Assembly: GCF_037094465.1 (NCBI RefSeq)
Contig: NZ_CP146609.1
Coordinates: 3,405,501 to 3,469,500, forward strand
Source of the DNA: Pseudodesulfovibrio sp. 5S69
Lineage (GTDB): Bacteria > Desulfobacterota > Desulfovibrionia > Desulfovibrionales > Desulfovibrionaceae
Direction: 5' to 3'
DNA length: 64,000 nt
Position numbers and translations under genes: made by a program. Every line of letters begins with the position of its first letter. Within the stretch, counting starts at the first letter, position 1. Shown here piece by piece: positions 62,484 through 64,000 of the stretch. A model generated the notes under the pieces. That model was given only the letters and a program-made list of their open reading frames with translations, ran no database searches and had not been told where the DNA came from.

Positions 62484-63863
62484 ATGGTACAATTTACCGA
62501 TTACATATTTCTCTCCAGAGTCCAGTTCGCCCTGACCACCATGTTCCACATCATCTGGCCGGTGCTGACCATCGGCCTGTCCGTGTTCATCCTCCTGGCC
62601 GAACTGGCCTGGGTGCGCACCGGGCAGGCGCACTGGTACCAGCAGGCCCGATTCTGGAGCCGGTTCTTCCTGCTGGCCTTTGCCATGGGCGTGATCAGCG
62701 GCATCCCCCTGGAGTTCCAGTTCGGCACCAACTGGTCCGGCTTCTCGGCCGCCACCGGCCACTTCCTGGGCCAGATCCTGTCGGTCGAGGCCATGTCCGG
62801 CTTCCTCCTCGAATCCATCTTCCTCTACCTGATGGCCACCGGATGGACGCGGCTGTCGCCGAGGCTGCACCTGTTCACCACGGCCATGGTCACCCTCGGG
62901 GCGGTCCTGTCCGCCTTCTGGATCATGGTCGCCAACTCCTGGATGCAGACCCCGCGCGGCGGGCATATGGAAAACGGCGTGTTTGCGGTCACCGACCGGG
63001 TGCGGGCTATGTTGAACCCGGACCTGCTGGTCTCGTTCCCGCACATGCTCCTGGCCTGCCTGACGGCCACGGCCTTCATCCTCGGCGGAGTCGCGGCCTG
63101 GCACCTGCTGCGCGCCCGGCACACGGCCTTCTACCTGCGCGTCTTCAAGTTCGCGGTGGCGGCCGGGCTCTTCCTGGCCCTGCTCCAGGCGGGTACCGGC
63201 GACCTGTCCGGACGCAGCGTGGCCAAACTCCAGCCCGCCAAGCTGGCCGCCACCGAGGCGTTCTGGAACACCAACGGTCCGGGTCAGGGCGCGGCCTGGT
63301 CCGTTTTCGCCTGGCCCGACGCGCAAAACGAACGCAACGCCGTGGAGTTCCGCATCCCCTACGTGCTCAGCCTGCTGGCCACCCATGATCCCTTCGGCCG
63401 GGTCGTCGGGCTCAAGGACATCCCCAAGGACGAGCGCCCGCCCATCACCCTCATTTTCTATTCCTTCCGGATCATGGTCATCACCGGCACGTTGATGATC
63501 CTGGCCGGGCTGCTGGCGGCCTGGGCCTGGCGCGGGGGACGCCTGACCCCGGAACGGGCGGGGGCCCAGCGCAAGCTGCTGACCTTCTTCGTCTGGCTGG
63601 CCCCCTTCTCCATGGTCTCGGTCTGGACCGGCTGGATCATGCGCGAAGTGGGCAGGCAGCCCTGGATTCTCTACGGCCTGCTGCGCACGTCCGACATGGC
63701 CTCGCCGCTCACGGCCCGAGCCGTGGGTCTGTCGCTCGGCATGTTCGCGGTGGCCGCCGTGGGCCTGACCTGGCTGTTCCTCGCCTTCAGCCGACGGCTC
63801 CTCAAGGAAGGGCCGGGACGGGACGCCCCGCCCGATCACTGCGAGATAGGGAGGCGGCCATGA
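62484..63863 (+). CDS. cydA: Cytochrome bd-type ubiquinol oxidase subunit I
   Basis: The 459-residue subunit starts VQFTDYIFLSRVQFALTTMF, with the heme-ligand His in MFHIIWP. SVEAMSGFLLESIFLYL, VANSWMQTPRGG and LVSFPHMLLACL (second His ligand) follow, and the conserved GWIMREVGRQPW comes near residue 390. The quinol loop is short, as in CIO-type enzymes. It uses quinol to reduce oxygen, protecting an anaerobe. The start ATG 62484 has a weak GAGA before it. It overlaps cydB by four bases. Confidence 0.95.
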   Translation: MVQFTDYIFLSRVQFALTTMFHIIWPVLTIGLSVFILLAELAWVRTGQAHWYQQARFWSRFFLLAFAMGVISGIPLEFQFGTNWSGFSAATGHFLGQILSVEAMSGFLLESIFLYLMATGWTRLSPRLHLFTTAMVTLGAVLSAFWIMVANSWMQTPRGGHMENGVFAVTDRVRAMLNPDLLVSFPHMLLACLTATAFILGGVAAWHLLRARHTAFYLRVFKFAVAAGLFLALLQAGTGDLSGRSVAKLQPAKLAATEAFWNTNGPGQGAAWSVFAWPDAQNERNAVEFRIPYVLSLLATHDPFGRVVGLKDIPKDERPPITLIFYSFRIMVITGTLMILAGLLAAWAWRGGRLTPERAGAQRKLLTFFVWLAPFSMVSVWTGWIMREVGRQPWILYGLLRTSDMASPLTARAVGLSLGMFAVAAVGLTWLFLAFSRRLLKEGPGRDAPPDHCEIGRRP

Positions 63864-64000
63864 CCCTGCACGACTGGTGGTTCCTGCTCCTGGGCGGGGT
63901 GCTCTTTCTCCACCTGGGGCTGGGGAGCATCGACCTGGGCGTGTGCCTGCTCTCCCTGTTCGCGTCCCAGGAGCGGGCTGAAACCATGCTCGGGTCCATC
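63860..64000 (+). CDS. cydB: Cytochrome bd-type ubiquinol oxidase subunit II, cut by window end
   Basis: The first 47 codons are in the window: MTLHDWWFLLLGGVLFLHLG, then GSIDLGVCLLSLFA. This has the first TM and the GxDLGV segment of CydB. The ATG overlaps the cydA stop (ATGA), with GGGAGG 5 bases upstream. Confidence 0.9.
   Translation, partial: MTLHDWWFLLLGGVLFLHLGLGSIDLGVCLLSLFASQERAETMLGSI

Overview
The window looks like a piece of a Desulfovibrionaceae chromosome, most likely Pseudodesulfovibrio or a close relative. This is inferred from high GC coding with strong G/C third positions, an XrtA-type exosortase locus, a fused NuoBCD subunit, an anaerobic (class III) ribonucleotide reductase, thiol peroxidase, an FmdE-family secreted protein and a cydAB oxidase. 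No rRNA, tRNA or CRISPR array was seen.

Left part (1-20.5 kb, all on the minus strand): an exopolysaccharide/exosortase locus. In transcription order it holds prsT (TPR lipoprotein), the priming sugar transferase, the Wza-like export protein, the Wzz-like chain-length protein, a tyrosine autokinase, an AAA ATPase, an outer-membrane beta-barrel protein, exosortase, EpsI, the sensor kinase PrsK, the sigma-54 activator PrsR, ManC, an enlarged GlmS-like protein and a glycosyltransferase cut by the window edge. Together these make, assemble and export a polysaccharide and anchor PEP-CTERM proteins.

Middle left (21-34 kb): a DevBCA-type exporter, a CAAX-protease-related membrane protein and a PEP-CTERM protein (24.8 kb). 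Next come a methyltransferase and a minus-strand block with a FeeM-like N-acyl transferase, a ThiF-nitroreductase fusion, two PilZ proteins (one with a ribbon-helix-helix N-terminus) and a second sigma-54 response regulator. A Gly/Tyr-rich repeat PEP-CTERM protein closes the block. Both PEP-CTERM genes have a -24/-12 promoter the same distance from the start codon (42 nt) and share an upstream bipartite element, the expected target of PrsR.

Middle right (33.7-50 kb): tpx, an FmdE-like protein, metF, a cobalamin riboswitch ahead of nrdD, a CatB-type acetyltransferase, a WYL regulator, an MDR oxidoreductase and an NTF2-like gene separated by twin palindromes. A DUF389 membrane protein, a chemoreceptor and a large lipoprotein of unknown function follow.

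The stretch 50.2-53.8 kb is a decayed accessory island. It holds a microcompartment-shell remnant, an excisionase-like HTH gene, a broken tyrosine recombinase and an AT-rich frameshifted acyltransferase, with diverged ~120 bp direct repeats at both ends of the mobile part.

Right part (53.9-64 kb): a complex I operon (nuoA, nuoBCD fused, nuoE, nuoF, nuoG, nuoH; minus strand) that ends in a terminator after nuoH, with no nuoI-N beside it. A bd-type oxidase operon (cydA, cydB cut by the window end) is divergent from it.
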